Of a stretch of DNA of 35,189 nt, positions 7,618-18,191 are shown piece after piece. The translations under genes were made by a program, and so were the position numbers. Positions within the stretch are counted from its first letter, which is position 1. Every line of letters starts with the position of its first letter. Location: assembly GCA_903913785.1 (NCBI GenBank), contig CAIWMF010000103.1:1-35189 (forward strand), read 5' to 3'. Origin of the DNA: an uncultured Spartobacteria bacterium (GTDB lineage: Bacteria > Verrucomicrobiota > Verrucomicrobiia > Chthoniobacterales > UBA6821). The notes below the pieces were generated by a model. That model had not been told where the DNA came from, ran no database searches, and saw only the letters and a list, made by a program, of their open reading frames with translations.

Positions 7618-8091
7618 ATGTCTCGCCGTAAACGTGTCATCCATAAAGAAGTCAAACGTGATCTTCGCTATGCCAACCCATTGGTAGCGCGTTTGATTAC
7701 ATCCGTGATGCGTGCAGGTAAGCGCTCTATTGCAGAAAAAATTGTCTACACGGCGATTGAGACAACACGTTCCGTGAGTGAGGTTGGAGACCCTCTGGAT
7801 GTCTTAGAAAAAGCAGTTGAAAATATTCGTCCTCGACTTGAGGTAAAAAGCAGGCGTGTGGGAGGGGCAACTTACCAAGTTCCCATGGAAGTTCCTATGG
7901 ACCGGTCGCTTGCCTTAGCAATGCGCTGGATTGTTGGATTCGCACAAAAACGTAAAGGTATTCCAATGGCAAGGGCTCTTTCCAATGAGCTAAAAGACGC
8001 TTCTCTGGGTCAGGGAGCTGCCATTAAAAAAAGAGATGATTTGCACAAGATGGCGCAAGCTAACAGAGCCTTTGCTCACTTCCGTTGGTAG
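7618..8091 (+). CDS. rpsG: 30S ribosomal protein S7
   Basis: Primary assembly protein of the 30S head, near the E site. MSRRKRVIHKEVKRDLRYANPLVARLI, then LDVLEKAVENIRPRLEVKSRRVGGATYQVPMEV and the RALSNEL/A..KRDDLHKMAQANRAFAHFRW end are typical. At 157 residues it is the short standard form. Lies 117 bp after rpsL and 82 bp before fusA; leader without Shine-Dalgarno. Confidence 0.98.
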   Translation: MSRRKRVIHKEVKRDLRYANPLVARLITSVMRAGKRSIAEKIVYTAIETTRSVSEVGDPLDVLEKAVENIRPRLEVKSRRVGGATYQVPMEVPMDRSLALAMRWIVGFAQKRKGIPMARALSNELKDASLGQGAAIKKRDDLHKMAQANRAFAHFRW

Positions 8092-8173
8092 AGTGTAATT
8101 ACATTCATCTATATTCTGTTACGATCTACTCTGCTGCGACTTAATAACACTACCCTCATTTGTAATTTTCAAT

Positions 8174-10333
8174 ATGGCTGTCACTAAAATCGATACCACA
8201 AATCCGAATTCTCCGGATCGCGCTTTCCTTCTGGAAAGAACGCGTAATATTGGTATTTGTGCGCATATTGATGCTGGTAAAACAACACTCACGGAACGTG
8301 TTTTATTTTACACCGGAATGATTCACAAAATCGGAGAAGTTCATGAGGGGACTACGGTGACAGATTGGATGGAACAAGAGCGTGAACGTGGTATTACCAT
8401 CACTTCTGCTGCTACGACATGCAGCTGGAAGCAACGCATAGAGGAAAATATTGTTAAACTATTTCCTGGTATAGAGCAGCGCGTTAACATTATTGATACC
8501 CCGGGACATGTTGATTTTACAGCAGAAGTAGAACGTTCCTTGCGGGTTTTAGACGGTGCTATTGCTGTGTTTTGTGGTGTTGCAGGAGTTCAGCCTCAGT
8601 CTGAGACGGTATGGCGTCAAGCCAACAAATACGGGGTTCCTCGTATTGCATTTGTCAACAAAATGGACAGGACTGGTGCCAATTTTGCCAATGCTGTCAA
8701 CGATATGCGTGTTAAGCTTGGTGCAAATGCCTGGCCAATCCTTATTCCCCTTGGAGCCGAAGATAATCTTCGTGGACAAATCGACGTGGTAAACCAACAG
8801 GCTGTCTTTTATGATGACGACAGTAGTATGGGTTCAACTTATCGTATTGATCAGATTCCTGAGGAGTATCGTGAAATAGCTCAATTAGCCTACGAAGATC
8901 TTGTTAATCAAATGATGGATCTTGATGAAGAAGTTGGAAACCTATTCCTCGAGGAAAAATCAGTAACAAAAGAAATCTTAAAACGCGCTATTCGCCGACA
9001 GACAATTAATAATCGTTTTGTCCCTGTAGCAGGTGGATCTGCTTTTAAAAACAAAGGGGTTCAATATCTTGTTGACGCTGTTATTGATTATCTTCCAAGT
9101 CCCATTGATATTGCGCCTGCAAGAGGACAAGATCCAGATACAGCTGTCGAAAAATTAGCTGCAACTAATGATCATGCGCCCTTCTGCTCTCTTGCATTTA
9201 AGCTGTGGAGCGATCCTTTTGTCGGAAAACTGGTTTTCTTTCGTGTCTATTCTGGAAAGTTAAGCAAGGGCGACACTGTCTATAATCCTCGTACAAATAA
9301 ACGCGAACGCATCAGTCGCCTTATTCAAATTCAGGCAGATAAGCGTCAGGATATTGACACATGTTATTCGGGTGATATCGCTGCAATCGTCGGTATTCGT
9401 AATATTACCACAGGTGATACTCTTTGTAATGAAGATCATCCTATTTTGCTGGAGCCTCCTTCATTTCCAGATCCAGTGATTTCAATGTCCATAGAACCTA
9501 AGACAAAGGCAGATCAAGAAAAAATGTCAAACGCCTTACAGCGGCTCGCAGAAGAGGACCCAACATTTTGTGTATTTACCAATGAAGATACTGGTCAAAC
9601 CATTATTGCCGGTATGGGTGAGCTGCATCTTGAAATTATTAGAGATCGCATGCTTCGTGAATTTAAGGTTGATGCCGCTTCTGGTAAGCCGCAAATTGCC
9701 TATAAGGAAACCGTCTTGCTTCCTGCAGATGGAGAAGGAAAACTCGTAAAACAATCTGGCGGCCGTGGTCAATATGGTCACGTGGTTGTCAAAATTACTC
9801 CTAATGAGAGAGGAAAAGGAATCACCATTGATAATAAAGTAGTAGGAGGAGCTATTCCTAAAGAATATATTCCAGCAGTTATCAAAGGCCTTAACGAAGC
9901 AACTCTTAATGGTGTTGTGGGAGGGTATCCGGTAATTGATCTACATGTTGATATTGTCGATGGATCTTATCATGATGTGGATTCAAACGAACTGGCTTTC
10001 AAGATGGCGGCAATTTTTTCACTTAAAGATGCAATGAAAAAAGCGAAAGCAATACTTTTAGAGCCAATCATGAAGGTAGAAGCAATCACTCCTGAGGAGT
10101 ATCAAGGCGATATCATGGGTGATTTAAACCGTCGTCGTGGAAAAATTATCTCCATCGAAACAAAAACGATCAGCACAAGCGTCAATGCTGAAGTTCCTTT
10201 AGCAGAAATGTTTGGTTATGCGACTGCAATACGATCTCTCTCAAAAGGACGTGCTGCGTATTCCATGGAACCATCTCATTTCGAACAAGTTCCTGCTCAA
10301 GTTTTAGCAGCAGTTCTTGATCAAAAAAGTTAA
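8174..10333 (+). CDS. fusA: translation elongation factor G
   Basis: GTPase that drives ribosomal translocation and, with RRF, ribosome recycling. Domain I has the P-loop AHIDAGKTT (residues 30-38), the switch I segment [16 protein letters not shown] and NKMDR; domains II to V follow, with [18 protein letters not shown] and the C-terminal [20 protein letters not shown]. At 719 residues it is a normal single-copy type EF-G; a loop before NIIDTPGH is somewhat longer than in Thermus. Between rpsG and rpsJ as in the classic str arrangement, but tuf is absent here. Confidence 0.98.
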   Translation: MAVTKIDTTNPNSPDRAFLLERTRNIGICAHIDAGKTTLTERVLFYTGMIHKIGEVHEGTTVTDWMEQERERGITITSAATTCSWKQRIEENIVKLFPGIEQRVNIIDTPGHVDFTAEVERSLRVLDGAIAVFCGVAGVQPQSETVWRQANKYGVPRIAFVNKMDRTGANFANAVNDMRVKLGANAWPILIPLGAEDNLRGQIDVVNQQAVFYDDDSSMGSTYRIDQIPEEYREIAQLAYEDLVNQMMDLDEEVGNLFLEEKSVTKEILKRAIRRQTINNRFVPVAGGSAFKNKGVQYLVDAVIDYLPSPIDIAPARGQDPDTAVEKLAATNDHAPFCSLAFKLWSDPFVGKLVFFRVYSGKLSKGDTVYNPRTNKRERISRLIQIQADKRQDIDTCYSGDIAAIVGIRNITTGDTLCNEDHPILLEPPSFPDPVISMSIEPKTKADQEKMSNALQRLAEEDPTFCVFTNEDTGQTIIAGMGELHLEIIRDRMLREFKVDAASGKPQIAYKETVLLPADGEGKLVKQSGGRGQYGHVVVKITPNERGKGITIDNKVVGGAIPKEYIPAVIKGLNEATLNGVVGGYPVIDLHVDIVDGSYHDVDSNELAFKMAAIFSLKDAMKKAKAILLEPIMKVEAITPEEYQGDIMGDLNRRRGKIISIETKTISTSVNAEVPLAEMFGYATAIRSLSKGRAAYSMEPSHFEQVPAQVLAAVLDQKS

Positions 10334-10368
10334 ATTAACGTACATACCAACTTTAAACTTCATTTTAC

Positions 10369-10680
10369 ATGGCCGCTGGACAACGCATTCGTATTCGACT
10401 AAAAGGATTTGATTTCCGCCTTCTTGATATTTCTGCCTTAGAAATTGTTGAGACCGCAAAACGTACTGGCTCAAAAGTTGCAGGGCCAATTCCTTTGCCA
10501 ACACATATTGAGAAATTCACCGTCAATCGTTCTCCTCATGTTGACAAAAAATCAATGGATCAGTTTGAAATTAGAACACACAAACGTTTGTTAGATATTT
10601 TGGAGCCCACAGCCAAAACAGTAGATGAGCTACGTAAACTTAATTTACCAGCAGGCGTTGATATTTCGATTAAAATTTAA
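10369..10680 (+). CDS. rpsJ: 30S ribosomal protein S10
   Basis: Small-subunit head protein, also the NusE transcription antitermination factor in many bacteria. [51 protein letters not shown] and the final [11 protein letters not shown] are canonical; 103 residues as in E. coli. It follows fusA by 35 bp with no tuf gene between, joining the str and S10 operons into one run. Confidence 0.98.
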   Translation: MAAGQRIRIRLKGFDFRLLDISALEIVETAKRTGSKVAGPIPLPTHIEKFTVNRSPHVDKKSMDQFEIRTHKRLLDILEPTAKTVDELRKLNLPAGVDISIKI

Positions 10681-10728
10681 CAACATGGCTGCTCTATCCG
10701 TGCGCTCAACTCACTTGAAATAACCTTT

Positions 10729-11400
10729 ATGCCACTTGCAATTCTTGGAAAAAAAATTGGAATGACACGTATCTATGACCCTCAAGGTCACGTACATGCT
10801 GTGACAGTCATAGCAGTTCAAGGTAATAGCGTCTTGCAAGTCAAGACCTTACAAAAAGAAGGTTACCGAGCAGTACAGCTTGGGTTTGATGCTCAAAAAA
10901 CACAGCGTGTTACGAAAGCTCAACTTGGCCATTTTAAAAAATCATGTTCCGAACCTAAGCGATTTCTTAAAGAGTTTCGCCTTGATTCTCATGAAATTAG
11001 TCCTGAACTTGGTGATTGGACGCTCTCTAATTTTATAGTTGGTCAATTCGTAGATATTATAGGAATTTCTAAAGGAAAAGGATTTCAAGGAGTTGTCAGA
11101 CGTTTTAAGTTTGCTGGTCAACCTGAAACTCATGGCTCTATGATGCATCGCCGTAATGGAGCGATTGGAAATCGTCTGACTCCTGGGCGTGTATGGAAAA
11201 ATATGGGCATGCCGGGACACATGGGTTGCGACCGTATTACCACACAAAATCTTAAAATTCTTCAGGTTCGTGCAGATGAAGGTGTTATCTTGATTAGCGG
11301 TGCGGTTCCAGGAGCAAAAGGAAGCTATGTTATGGTACGTTCTTCAAAGAAAAAAATAGCTTACAATTCAACATTAAAATCATCCTCTAGTGCTAGCTAA
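10729..11400 (+). CDS. rplC: 50S ribosomal protein L3
   Basis: Early-assembly 23S-binding protein near the peptidyl-transferase centre. LGKKIGMTRIYD at the start, IGISKGKGFQGVVRRFKFAG, and GSMMHRRNGAIGNRLTPGRVWKNMGMPGHMG, the conserved extension reaching into the subunit core. 223 residues (E. coli 209); a Ser-rich tail accounts for part of the excess. ATG preceded by AT-rich sequence (AACCTTT). Confidence 0.98.
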   Translation: MPLAILGKKIGMTRIYDPQGHVHAVTVIAVQGNSVLQVKTLQKEGYRAVQLGFDAQKTQRVTKAQLGHFKKSCSEPKRFLKEFRLDSHEISPELGDWTLSNFIVGQFVDIIGISKGKGFQGVVRRFKFAGQPETHGSMMHRRNGAIGNRLTPGRVWKNMGMPGHMGCDRITTQNLKILQVRADEGVILISGAVPGAKGSYVMVRSSKKKIAYNSTLKSSSSAS

Positions 11401-11424
11401 TCAACCCTAGATTTATTATTTGAT

Positions 11425-12054
11425 ATGACAGCAACACTTTTCACTCCTGATATCGCACAAAAAGCGAATTTTGATATCATTACTACTGGTAAAGGCACAC
11501 AGGCTGTACATGATGTTATTGTTGCCATGAGAGCCAATCGTCGTAGTGGCACTGCATGTGTAAAAACAAAAGCCACAGTTAACCTCTCGGGTAAAAAACC
11601 GTGGAAGCAAAAAGGCACTGGTCGTGCACGCGCCGGTTACGCAAGTTCTCCTGTATGGGTTGGAGGTGGTGTTTCGCATGGACCTCATCCGCGCTCTTAT
11701 GCCAAAAATATAACAAAAGGAGTCAAAAAACTTGCATTTAAAAAAGCGCTAAGTTCACGTATTTTAAGTCAAGATGTTTTAATAGCTAAATCTTTTATTG
11801 TTGAACTTCCTAAAACTAAAAACTTTCTAGAGCTGATAAATACGCTGTATCTCAATGAAAATGACCCCCGCATCATTCCTTCATTTCTTATCATATCAAC
11901 TGCATTTACTAAGAATACTTTTTTAAGCGCTAGAAATATTCAGACAGCACTCTTAATGAGTGCTGAAGAAGTCAATACAGAACAGCTCCTTGCTTTTGAT
12001 AAAATTATTATAACCGAAGAAGCCCTCGTCTCATTAGCACAGCGCATTGCATAA
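11425..12054 (+). CDS. rplD: 50S ribosomal protein L4
   Basis: Binds 23S rRNA and lines the exit tunnel; in enterobacteria it also represses the S10 operon, which cannot be judged here. The tunnel loop is visible as SGKKPWKQKGTGRARAGYASSPVWVGGGVSHGPHPR. Downstream residues show the usual C-terminal globular pattern. 209 residues (E. coli 201). 24 bp after rplC and 7 bp before the preferred rplW start. Confidence 0.97.
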   Translation: MTATLFTPDIAQKANFDIITTGKGTQAVHDVIVAMRANRRSGTACVKTKATVNLSGKKPWKQKGTGRARAGYASSPVWVGGGVSHGPHPRSYAKNITKGVKKLAFKKALSSRILSQDVLIAKSFIVELPKTKNFLELINTLYLNENDPRIIPSFLIISTAFTKNTFLSARNIQTALLMSAEEVNTEQLLAFDKIIITEEALVSLAQRIA

Positions 12055-12061
12055 ATATTGT

Positions 12062-12346
12062 ATGAAAGAAGATTATCAGCTTATACATAAAATACATATT
12101 AGTGAAAAAGCCACATTTCTTGCTCAAGAGCTCAATCAATATGTATTCCGAGTTAGCCCCGATGCTAATAAAATTGAAATTAGAAAAGCTATAGAACGTC
12201 TTTTTAAAAAAACCGTCCTATCTGTTCGTACAATGCAATACTCCGGTAAAAAGAAAAGAGAACGTCGTGCAGATTTCGGACGTAAGTCGCACTGGAAAAA
12301 AGCACTAGTGACCCTTGCTGCAGGAGAAAAAATCGAAATTGCATAA
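12062..12346 (+). CDS. rplW: 50S ribosomal protein L23
   Basis: Tunnel-exit protein that docks trigger factor and SRP. IHKIHISEKATFLAQELNQYVFRVSPDANKIEIRKAIERLF and VRTMQYSGKKKRERR match the family. The ORF track starts at 12047, inside rplD; the second ATG at 12062 (MKEDYQLIHKI) avoids the overlap and gives 94 residues, close to the usual 95-100, so I prefer it. Confidence 0.93.
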   Translation: MKEDYQLIHKIHISEKATFLAQELNQYVFRVSPDANKIEIRKAIERLFKKTVLSVRTMQYSGKKKRERRADFGRKSHWKKALVTLAAGEKIEIA

Positions 12347-12370
12347 TTTTAACAAATTAATTTACAAATT

Positions 12371-13210
12371 ATGGCTCTCAAGACATTCAGACCACTTACC
12401 CCCTCTCGTCGCTTCATGGCGCTTCCTTCGTTTGAGGAAATTACCACACACAAACCAGAAAAATCCCTGTGTGAGATTAAATTACGTACTGGAGGTCGTA
12501 ATAACCGGGGTCGTAAAACTTCTCGTCACAGAGGAGGTGGTCATAAAAAGCTATATCGAATCATTGATTTCAAACGTCTTCATCGCAATATGTTTGGTGA
12601 AATACTGACAGTAGAATACGATCCCAATCGATCTGCTAGAATATGTCTGGTTCAATATCCTAATGGTACTAAAACATATATCCTTGCACCCAATGGAATT
12701 ACAGTAGGTACAAAAATATCAGCTGGTGAAAACGTTGATCCAACCTTGGGTAATTCACTTCCCTTAAAATCTATCCCTCTCGGTTCCTTGCTTCATAATA
12801 TTGAGTTAACTCCTGGACGTGGTGGGCAAATTGTACGTAGCGCTGGCTCGCAAGCCATTTTGAACAATAGAGAGTCTGGATATGCGCTTATTAAAATGGC
12901 TTCTGGCGAACTACGTCGCATTAACGAGGAATGTTATGCAACCATAGGTCAAGTTAGTAATGTTGAGCATATGAATGTTTCCAGTGGTAAGGCTGGTCGG
13001 AATCGCTGGCTTGGTATTCGCCCTCAAACACGTGGTATGGCAATGAATCCTGTAGATCATCCTATGGGTGGTGGACAAGGAAAGAGTAAGGGCGGTGGAG
13101 GGCGTCATCATCCAATGAGCCCATGGGGCCAACTTTCTAAAGGTTTTAAAACACGTGCTAAACGCAAGGCATCTGATCAATTCATTATCCAAAGACGTAA
13201 AAAGAAATAA
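12371..13210 (+). CDS. rplB: 50S ribosomal protein L2
   Basis: Required for subunit joining and peptidyl-transferase activity. [43 protein letters not shown], the OB/SH3-like core with [17 protein letters not shown], and the C-terminal [14 protein letters not shown]-type motif (here [20 protein letters not shown]) including the conserved functional histidine. 279 residues (E. coli 273). Six bp before rpsS, tightly coupled. Confidence 0.98.
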   Translation: MALKTFRPLTPSRRFMALPSFEEITTHKPEKSLCEIKLRTGGRNNRGRKTSRHRGGGHKKLYRIIDFKRLHRNMFGEILTVEYDPNRSARICLVQYPNGTKTYILAPNGITVGTKISAGENVDPTLGNSLPLKSIPLGSLLHNIELTPGRGGQIVRSAGSQAILNNRESGYALIKMASGELRRINEECYATIGQVSNVEHMNVSSGKAGRNRWLGIRPQTRGMAMNPVDHPMGGGQGKSKGGGGRHHPMSPWGQLSKGFKTRAKRKASDQFIIQRRKKK

Positions 13211-13216
13211 TTTATT

Positions 13217-13495
13217 ATGGCACGCTCACTTAAAAAAGGTCCATTTGTAGAATGGAAGCTTCTTGATAAAATTGATAAGCTAAACGAACAAAACTTAAAA
13301 AAACCAATTAAAACATGGTCTCGTCGTTCTACTATTGCTCCAGACTTTGTTGGTCACACATTTAATGTACACAATGGACGATCATTTATTCCTGTTTTTG
13401 TAACAGAGAATATGGTAGGGCATAAGCTAGGAGAATTTTCACCAACACGTATTTTTAAAAAACACGGGTCTCATACAGCAAAGGTTACTAAGTAA
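13217..13495 (+). CDS. rpsS: 30S ribosomal protein S19
   Basis: Small-subunit head protein forming a complex with S13. [65 protein letters not shown], all canonical; 92 residues exactly as in E. coli. Lies 6 bp after rplB and 14 bp before rplV. Confidence 0.98.
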   Translation: MARSLKKGPFVEWKLLDKIDKLNEQNLKKPIKTWSRRSTIAPDFVGHTFNVHNGRSFIPVFVTENMVGHKLGEFSPTRIFKKHGSHTAKVTK

Positions 13496-13509
13496 TTTAC
13501 ATTATTTTC

Positions 13510-13992
13510 ATGCAAGTATTATCAATCCATCGCTACGCAAAAATCTCCCCATTCAAGGCCCGTGAGGTAACGCGCGAAATTCAGGGGAGGCCGGCACTTG
13601 AAGCGCTTTTACAATTAAAGCATGTTCCCAAAAAGGCAGCTCCTTTAATATATAAAGTGTTAAAAAGTGCTATTGCTAACGCAGAGAATAATAATAATAT
13701 TCGTCCTGAAGTTCTTGTTATTAAGGAAGCTGTTATTGGAGAAGCAGTCACCATGAAACGTATTATGACGCGAGCACGCGGAAGTGCTGGCGCCATTCGC
13801 AAAAGAACAAGTCATATTCGCATAGTTCTTACCGATGAGATTCAAATAATCCGTCGTGTTGATGCACCTAAAAAAGCGAAGAGACCAAAAAATACAAAAG
13901 CTCTAACTGTTCCTAAATTATCTATCTTAGATACTAACTCTTCAGAGCATGCAAAGGAAATGTCAGAAATGTTAGTAGAGGAAGCTCTTTAA
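13510..13992 (+). CDS. rplV: 50S ribosomal protein L22 with C-terminal extension
   Basis: Lines the peptide exit tunnel. The core (YAKISPFKAREVTREIQGRP, AAPLIYKVLKSAIANAENN, MKRIMTRARGSAGAIRKRTSHIRIVLTDE) is about 118 residues, the normal family size. A further 40-odd residues follow, first Lys-rich (DAPKKAKRPKNTK) and then acidic (EMSEMLVEEAL). Such charged tails are common in this phylum as I recall, and their role is unknown. Contiguous with rpsS and rpsC. Confidence 0.96.
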   Translation: MQVLSIHRYAKISPFKAREVTREIQGRPALEALLQLKHVPKKAAPLIYKVLKSAIANAENNNNIRPEVLVIKEAVIGEAVTMKRIMTRARGSAGAIRKRTSHIRIVLTDEIQIIRRVDAPKKAKRPKNTKALTVPKLSILDTNSSEHAKEMSEMLVEEAL

Positions 13993-14019
13993 TTTTAATC
14001 ACTATACAAATTATTTACT

Positions 14020-14688
14020 ATGGGACAAAAAGTTAACCCGATCGGATTTAGACTTCCTATTACTCGAGACTGGGCCTCGCGCTGGTATGCAGGAGAAAAA
14101 GAGTTTGCTGAATTCTTGCATGCTGATGCTAAAATACGGACAGCGCTTAAAAAAAAGCTCAAGTCCGCAGCAGTGTCACGCATTGTTATTGAACGTGCTT
14201 GGAATAGCGTCCGAGTGACTATTGTAACAGCTCGTCCTGGTTTAGTTATCGGACGCAAAGGTTCAGAAATTGAAACAATGACGCAAGAAATATCTTTACT
14301 TGCTGGCGGCAAACAAGCTAAGGTTGATATTATTGAAGTTAAGCAACCAGAAACAGATGCTACTCTTATTGCCGAAAGTATTGCTTCTCAACTAGAACGG
14401 CGTATTGGATTTCGACGTGCTATGAAAAAAGCAATGCAGCTTGCTATGGATCTTGGGGCGGAAGGTATTAAGATACGAGCATCAGGCCGCTTGGGTGGGA
14501 GTGAAATTGCACGTACCGAAATAGTACGATCAGGGACTATTCCGCTTCATACGCTTCGAAAAAATATTGATTATGGTTTTGCAGAAGCTGATACAGTTGC
14601 TGGTAAGATTGGTATTAAGTGTTGGGTTTGTAAAAAAGATGAAAAATCAAATCTTGACGTACGTCCAACCCTTGCTCCAGCCACATAA
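14020..14688 (+). CDS. rpsC: 30S ribosomal protein S3
   Basis: Forms the mRNA entry site helicase activity with S4 and S5. [26 protein letters not shown] domain with [20 protein letters not shown], then [49 protein letters not shown]. 222 residues (E. coli 233). The 91-bp AT-rich gap after it, before rplP, is longer than most in the block and could hold an internal promoter, though none is clear. Confidence 0.98.
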   Translation: MGQKVNPIGFRLPITRDWASRWYAGEKEFAEFLHADAKIRTALKKKLKSAAVSRIVIERAWNSVRVTIVTARPGLVIGRKGSEIETMTQEISLLAGGKQAKVDIIEVKQPETDATLIAESIASQLERRIGFRRAMKKAMQLAMDLGAEGIKIRASGRLGGSEIARTEIVRSGTIPLHTLRKNIDYGFAEADTVAGKIGIKCWVCKKDEKSNLDVRPTLAPAT

Positions 14689-14779
14689 GTGATCAGATAT
14701 TAAAAATTATAGAACATATCAAAAAAATTTTCTTTTCTAGTACTTATTATTAATACCCAACACGGAATTATTTTTAACC

Positions 14780-15202
14780 ATGCCTTTATTACCTAAAAGA
14801 GTTAAATATCGAAAAACGCAGCGCGGAAGCCGTACAGGCGTTGCATCTCGCAACATAAGCATCGACTTTGGTGAATTTGGATTACAGACACTTGAACGTG
14901 CCTGGATTACCAATACTCAAATTGAAGCCGCTCGTGTGGCGTTGACTCGTAATATGAAACGTAAAGGCAAGTTGTGGATTCGTATTTTTCCTGACAAGTC
15001 TGTTACAGCCAGGCCTCCAGAAACTCGAATGGGTAAAGGTAAGGGACAGCCCGAATATTGGGTTGCAACAGTGCGACCAGGCAATATTTTATTTGAATTA
15101 GACGGTATTCCTGAATCTCTTGCACGTGAATCCTTAAGATTGGCTGCTAATAAACTTCCAATTCGTACCAAATTTGTAACACGGCACCATGCAGTTGCCT
15201 AA
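14780..15202 (+). CDS. rplP: 50S ribosomal protein L16
   Basis: Positions the A-site tRNA on the large subunit. [80 protein letters not shown] is the full signature stretch including the arginine/glycine-rich functional loop. 140 residues (E. coli 136). Confidence 0.98.
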   Translation: MPLLPKRVKYRKTQRGSRTGVASRNISIDFGEFGLQTLERAWITNTQIEAARVALTRNMKRKGKLWIRIFPDKSVTARPPETRMGKGKGQPEYWVATVRPGNILFELDGIPESLARESLRLAANKLPIRTKFVTRHHAVA

Positions 15203-15213
15203 TTTTCTAACTT

Positions 15214-15405
15214 ATGACTAATGCTGAAATTCAACAATTTGCGCCCAAGGAAATATCTCAACACATTCAACAATGTCGTCAGGACATATTCCACTATAGA
15301 CTGCAGCAACAAGCTGGTGAACTACAAAAGCCACACCTTCTTCGCATTGCTCGTCGTAATATTGCACGTCTCCAAACTTTTCTTCAGAAGAAAAAAAGTG
15401 TTTAA
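15214..15405 (+). CDS. rpmC: 50S ribosomal protein L29
   Basis: Small alpha-helical hairpin protein at the tunnel exit. 63 residues as in E. coli; the family pattern L..CR.DIF..RLQ.ASGEL.KPH.LR..RR.IAR..T is present as [21 protein letters not shown] and [16 protein letters not shown]. Position between L16 and S17 is canonical. 11 bp after rplP. Confidence 0.95.
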   Translation: MTNAEIQQFAPKEISQHIQQCRQDIFHYRLQQQAGELQKPHLLRIARRNIARLQTFLQKKKSV

Positions 15406-15461
15406 TACGACAAAATCAATATTTTATATTTTATTCTTTGCCTATTTTTAAAAGCTTACTG

Positions 15462-15734
15462 ATGAACGATCAAAACACTAACAATTGTACTCGCGGATTA
15501 CGTAAAACACGCTCTGGTGAAGTCATTTCAAACAAAATGGATAAAACCATAGTTGTGAAGACGATCACTCGCGTGCCGCACCCTCGCTTCGGTAAAATTA
15601 TTAAACAAGTTAAAAAGTTTCATGTTCATGATGAAAACAACGAAGCTCAAGTAGGAGATCGTGTTGCTATCATGGAAACCAGACCTATGAGTCGTCTGAA
15701 ACATTGGCGCTTAGTTGAAATCATGACACATTAA
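15462..15734 (+). CDS. rpsQ: 30S ribosomal protein S17
   Basis: Primary 16S-binding protein of OB fold. [77 protein letters not shown] covers the whole family profile. The ORF track uses a TTG at 15438; the ATG at 15462 ([12 protein letters not shown]) gives 90 residues, close to the usual 84-90, and is preferred. Confidence 0.96.
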   Translation: MNDQNTNNCTRGLRKTRSGEVISNKMDKTIVVKTITRVPHPRFGKIIKQVKKFHVHDENNEAQVGDRVAIMETRPMSRLKHWRLVEIMTH

Positions 15735-15755
15735 TTCGTACTATTACTTACTATC

Positions 15756-16121
15756 ATGATATACTTACGTACCCGACTCGATGTTGCTGATAACACTGGA
15801 GCTAGAATGGCAACTATGATTGGTGTCATTGGAAAAAAGACCTTGTGTGCACGCGTCGGAGATATTATTACTGCAAATGTCAAAGAAGCCTCTACAGGTG
15901 GAACTGTTAAAAAAGGGGACGTTGTACGCGCCGTTATTGTGCGAACACGCCAAGTCATCACTCGATCAAATGGTTTCTGTGTTAGATTTGATAGAAATGC
16001 TATAGTTATCATTGATAAAGATAAAAATCCTCGCGGAACACGTATTTTTGGTCCGGTTGCTCGTGAATTACGTGAGAAAAATTTTATGAAAATTGTCTCA
16101 CTTGCCCCTGAAGTAATATGA
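15756..16121 (+). CDS. rplN: 50S ribosomal protein L14
   Basis: Large-subunit protein at the intersubunit bridge and the target of RsfS. Contains the signature [19 protein letters not shown] and [43 protein letters not shown]. 121 residues (E. coli 123). It starts [16 protein letters not shown]; the common MIQ start is replaced. Its TGA stop overlaps the rplX ATG (ATGA), implying translational coupling. Confidence 0.98.
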   Translation: MIYLRTRLDVADNTGARMATMIGVIGKKTLCARVGDIITANVKEASTGGTVKKGDVVRAVIVRTRQVITRSNGFCVRFDRNAIVIIDKDKNPRGTRIFGPVARELREKNFMKIVSLAPEVI

Positions 16122-16477
16122 TATTAATCAACAAAAATAAAATGCACGTTCATACAGGAGAAATCGTTAAAGTCATATCGGGCAACCATCGTGGATCTCA
16201 AGGTAAAGTTATTCGCGTTATTGCTGAAAAAAATCAAGTGCTTATCGAAGGTGTTCGTATGATTACTAAACATCTCCGCCCTTCTAATACCAGAAATCAA
16301 GGAGAAATTGTCAAGTGCGAAGGCCCAATTCACATTTCAAACGTGAGATTGCTAGAAAAAGTGCATGTTGAAGAAAAAACTAGATCTAAAGGCTCCCGCA
16401 AGCTTACAATGCCTAAGAAGAATCCAACTAAAAAAAACAAATCAGCGGATAAAGAGCTTATAAAAAGCTCCCAATAA
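16118..16477 (+). CDS. rplX: 50S ribosomal protein L24 with basic C-terminal tail
   Basis: Assembly-initiator protein of the large subunit. The KOW motif is [39 protein letters not shown], followed by TKHLRPS and IHISNVRLL. About 119 residues against 104; the end is a Lys/Asn/Ser-rich tail ([19 protein letters not shown]). An in-frame ATG at 16142 (MHVHTGE) is an alternative start, but coupling through the ATGA overlap favours 16118. Confidence 0.94.
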   Translation: MILINKNKMHVHTGEIVKVISGNHRGSQGKVIRVIAEKNQVLIEGVRMITKHLRPSNTRNQGEIVKCEGPIHISNVRLLEKVHVEEKTRSKGSRKLTMPKKNPTKKNKSADKELIKSSQ

Positions 16478-16503
16478 AAGTAAATTATAAGGAACAAGCT
16501 CCC

Positions 16504-17136
16504 ATGCAAAAAGCTCCAGAATTTTTCTCAGATTATCAAGAACGAGTCATTCCTGCACTTCAGAAAAGTCGGGGGTATAAGAATAAGCATCAAGTACCAA
16601 AGCTTATCAAGGTCGTTATTAATACATCGGTAGCATCATCGCCTGATGTAAAACAAGCATTAGAAATTGCTAAAGAAGAATTAGCATTAATTACAGGGCA
16701 GAAACCAATCGAAACAATTGCAAAAAAAAGTATTTCTAACTTTAAACTGCGAGCAGGACAAGCAATTGGTGCTAAAGTTACTCTTCGAGGTCGTATCATG
16801 TATGAATTTTTAGAACGTTTTTTAAAAATGGCGTTGCCACGGATACGTGATTTTCGTGGTGTTTCTACAAAATCGTTTGATGGTCAAGGAAATTATACTA
16901 TAGGAATTGCCGATCAATCAATTTTTCCTGAAATTGAATTAGATAAAATTAAACGAAATATTGGATTTGACGTTACCATTGTCACTTCAGCCAAAAATAG
17001 TGAAGAAACACGAGAGTTTTTAACAGAATTAGGCATGCCTTTTGCAGGCCGAAATAACCCTAAAAAATCCATTGCAGTAGAAAAAATTTCTATATCTCAT
17101 ACAGATGCTGCAATTACTACCCCTTCTCAATCATGA
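16504..17136 (+). CDS. rplE: 50S ribosomal protein L5
   Basis: 5S rRNA-binding protein of the central protuberance that contacts P-site tRNA. VPKLIKVVINTSVASSPDVKQALEIAKEELALITGQKPIETIAKKSISNFKLRAGQAIGAKVTLRG, FLERFLKMALPRIRDFRGVS and FDGQGNYTIGIADQSIFPEIELDK are typical. 210 residues (E. coli 179), with extra length after the FLTELGMPF end. TAAGGAAC lies just upstream of the ATG, the nearest thing to a Shine-Dalgarno in the block. TGA overlaps the rpsH ATG. Confidence 0.97.
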   Translation: MQKAPEFFSDYQERVIPALQKSRGYKNKHQVPKLIKVVINTSVASSPDVKQALEIAKEELALITGQKPIETIAKKSISNFKLRAGQAIGAKVTLRGRIMYEFLERFLKMALPRIRDFRGVSTKSFDGQGNYTIGIADQSIFPEIELDKIKRNIGFDVTIVTSAKNSEETREFLTELGMPFAGRNNPKKSIAVEKISISHTDAAITTPSQS

Positions 17137-17531
17137 GTTCATTAACTGATCCTATTGCTGATTTATTAACACGCGTACGTAATGCAACACGCGTTCACAA
17201 GAAAGAGTTTTTTGTGCCATATTCTAACATTAAAAAAGATATAGTTGTCATTCTGAAAAATGAAGGTTATATCGATCAATATGAGATAGATACAGCTATT
17301 GCTCATCCTCGCCTAAAGATTATCCCACGCTATGTTGGGAAAAAACCTGCAGTCACAGGACTCCGTCGCATTAGTCGACCAGGACTTCGGCGTTATGTTA
17401 GTAGTGAGGAAATCCCACGAATTCTCGGAGATATGGGTATTTCTATTATTTCAACATCTCGCGGAGTTATTACCGGTCATGAAGCGCGCCGTCAAAAACT
17501 TGGTGGTGAACTTTTAGCCACAGTATGGTAA
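17133..17531 (+). CDS. rpsH: 30S ribosomal protein S8
   Basis: Central-domain 16S-binding protein. LTDPIADLLTRVRNATRVHKKEFFVPYSNIKKDIVVILKNEGYI and the C-terminal signature MGISIISTSRGVITGHEARRQKLGGELLATVW. 132 residues (E. coli 130). It follows rplE directly through an ATGA overlap; rpsN (S14), which normally sits between them in the spc operon, is absent. Confidence 0.98.
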   Translation: MSSLTDPIADLLTRVRNATRVHKKEFFVPYSNIKKDIVVILKNEGYIDQYEIDTAIAHPRLKIIPRYVGKKPAVTGLRRISRPGLRRYVSSEEIPRILGDMGISIISTSRGVITGHEARRQKLGGELLATVW

Positions 17532-17559
17532 TATTTCTTATTTCTAACTCCCTTATTCC

Positions 17560-18099
17560 ATGTCACGTATAGGAAAAACCCCAATTAAGCTTCCCGAGGC
17601 TGTCTCTGTCAGTCTTGATCATGATGGTAATGTTCATGTAGAAGGACCAAAAGGTAAACTCTCCTGGTTATTACCAAATGTTATATCACTTCGTATAGAA
17701 GATGGTCATGTCCTTCTTGAATGCAGTAATGATTTACGTTTCACTCGTTCCCTTCATGGTTTATCACGTGCTTTAGTCAATAATATGATTCAAGGTGTCT
17801 ATTCAGGATTTAGACGTGATCTTGAAATTCAAGGAGTTGGCTTTCGTGCAGCAGTTAAGGGAGAATATCTTGATCTTTCTATTGGCTATTCGCATCCAGT
17901 GCTTTTTAAAATACCACAAGAGGTAAAACTTACTGTTACTGAAAATACTAAAATTAGCATCGAGGGAATTGACAAACATCTTGTAGGTCAAGTAGCAGCT
18001 GACATTAGAGCTTACTATCCTCCTGAGCCCTATAAAGGCAAAGGAATTCGTTACGCTGGCGAGAAAATTCGTCGTAAGGAAGGAAAAACTGTACAATAA
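17560..18099 (+). CDS. rplF: 50S ribosomal protein L6
   Basis: Large-subunit protein near the GTPase-associated region. MSRIGKTPIKLPEAVSVS, VEGPKGKLSW, two repeated alpha/beta domains, and the C-terminal signature PPEPYKGKGIRYAGEKIRRKEGK. 179 residues (E. coli 177). A 92-bp AT-rich gap with a run of TA repeats precedes rplR. Confidence 0.98.
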   Translation: MSRIGKTPIKLPEAVSVSLDHDGNVHVEGPKGKLSWLLPNVISLRIEDGHVLLECSNDLRFTRSLHGLSRALVNNMIQGVYSGFRRDLEIQGVGFRAAVKGEYLDLSIGYSHPVLFKIPQEVKLTVTENTKISIEGIDKHLVGQVAADIRAYYPPEPYKGKGIRYAGEKIRRKEGKTVQ

Positions 18100-18191
18100 T
18101 CCTATATATATATAAATTCTCGCTCTTATTGTTCATTTAAATTCTAAATATCAATTTCAATAATTTCTGATCACTAAATCTTTTACCTAAC

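Noticed and set aside
8400-8520. Loop insertion in EF-G before NIIDTPGH as a repeat insertion
   Set aside because: Length is within the range seen in E. coli-type EF-G and the DNA shows no repeat ends.
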